Origin: Collinsella aerofaciens
GTDB taxonomy: Bacteria > Actinomycetota > Coriobacteriia > Coriobacteriales > Coriobacteriaceae
Length of the DNA stretch: 5,948 bases
Assembly: GCA_905213325.1 (NCBI GenBank)
Contig: CAJMHW010000059.1
Coordinates: 1 to 5,948, forward strand
Direction of reading: 5' to 3'
Shown here one piece after another: positions 5,840-5,948 of this stretch. Both the position numbers and the translations under genes were made by a program. Each line of letters starts with the position of its first letter. Positions within the stretch are counted from its first letter, which is position 1. The notes beneath the pieces are model-generated. The model searched no databases. It had not been told where the DNA came from and saw only the letters and a list, made by a program, of their open reading frames with translations.

Positions 5840-5948
5840 GCCACCACCAATGAGTTGCGGTGAATTAGGGACTGAATATGCTATCTAACAGCAAAAAGGG
5901 GGTGCGGACGATTTCTTGGACCGCGCCTAGGCGTATCCAAGCTTCCTG
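5840..5948. other. Intergenic tail with a hairpin and an open minus-strand reading end
   Basis: No known gene is recognised after the permease stop. On the minus strand, a frame is open from the window edge to a TAA at 5867-5865. It gives 27 codons containing AWIRLGAVQEIVRTP and ending LLLDSIFSP. This could be the C-terminus of a convergent small protein. The same stretch holds an inverted repeat (5915-5941), which favours a structured intergenic repeat instead. No T-rich intrinsic terminator for the operon is visible, so transcription may end beyond the window or be Rho-dependent. Confidence 0.35.
5915..5941. repeat. Imperfect inverted repeat with CGCCTAGGCG core
   Basis: CTTGGA (5915-5920) pairs with TCCAAG (5936-5941). 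Inside lies the perfect 10-bp palindrome CGCCTAGGCG (5924-5933), leaving only a 3/2-base internal bulge. It could form a cruciform or RNA hairpin. There is no T-run, so a classical terminator is unlikely. Confidence 0.6.

Noticed and set aside
1..5948. CRISPR arrays, tRNA or rRNA genes, transposases, phage genes, defence systems
   Set aside because: No spaced direct repeats, cloverleaf sequences or mobile-element proteins were seen on either strand by reading.

Overview
The window looks like chromosomal DNA of a gut coriobacterium, probably Collinsella or a close relative. This is inferred from GC-rich codon use, an L,D-transpeptidase with PG_binding_4-type repeats, an Fe-S L-serine dehydratase, and a Gram-positive-style split MFP/ATPase/permease operon. 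The species cannot be fixed from the sequence alone. All recognisable complete genes lie on the + strand.

Layout. Bases 1-50 do not belong with the rest. They read, in frame 3, as the plug-domain signature of a Bacteroidota SusC/RagA TonB-dependent receptor (VLKDASSTAIYGTRGA) and then break abruptly into a coriobacterial gene in a different frame. This is most simply a chimeric contig end. From about 51 to 406 runs the C-terminal third or less of sdaA (Fe-S L-serine ammonia-lyase), closed by a strong intrinsic terminator at 425-451. A TATAAT box at 493-498 then precedes a 577-aa membrane-anchored L,D-transpeptidase (556-2289), which appears to be a single-gene unit. A 132-bp gap follows, with a perfect TATAAT box embedded in an inverted repeat (2358-2387).

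From 2422 to 5839 is a tightly coupled three-gene operon: a membrane fusion protein (HlyD/MacA type), an ABC ATPase (MacB/LolD type) and a MacB-type FtsX-fold permease. The stop and start codons overlap as TAATG and ATGA. The last 109 bases (5840-5948) hold no recognised gene. They carry a hairpin and an open minus-strand reading tail that may be an intergenic repeat or a convergent small gene.

How the genes work together. The three transporter products should assemble as a MacAB-like or B. subtilis YknXYZ-like export or mechanotransmission pump in a single-membrane cell. The adaptor's coiled-coil tip, where TolC would dock in Gram-negatives, is replaced by a low-complexity linker. The transpeptidase works on the cell wall just upstream. 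A shared cell-envelope theme is plausible, but the sequence shows separate transcription signals. I found no convincing new defence or mobile system. The most unusual items are the chimeric left edge, the promoter-embedded inverted repeat, the CxxCxxC tail of SdaA and the structured right edge.
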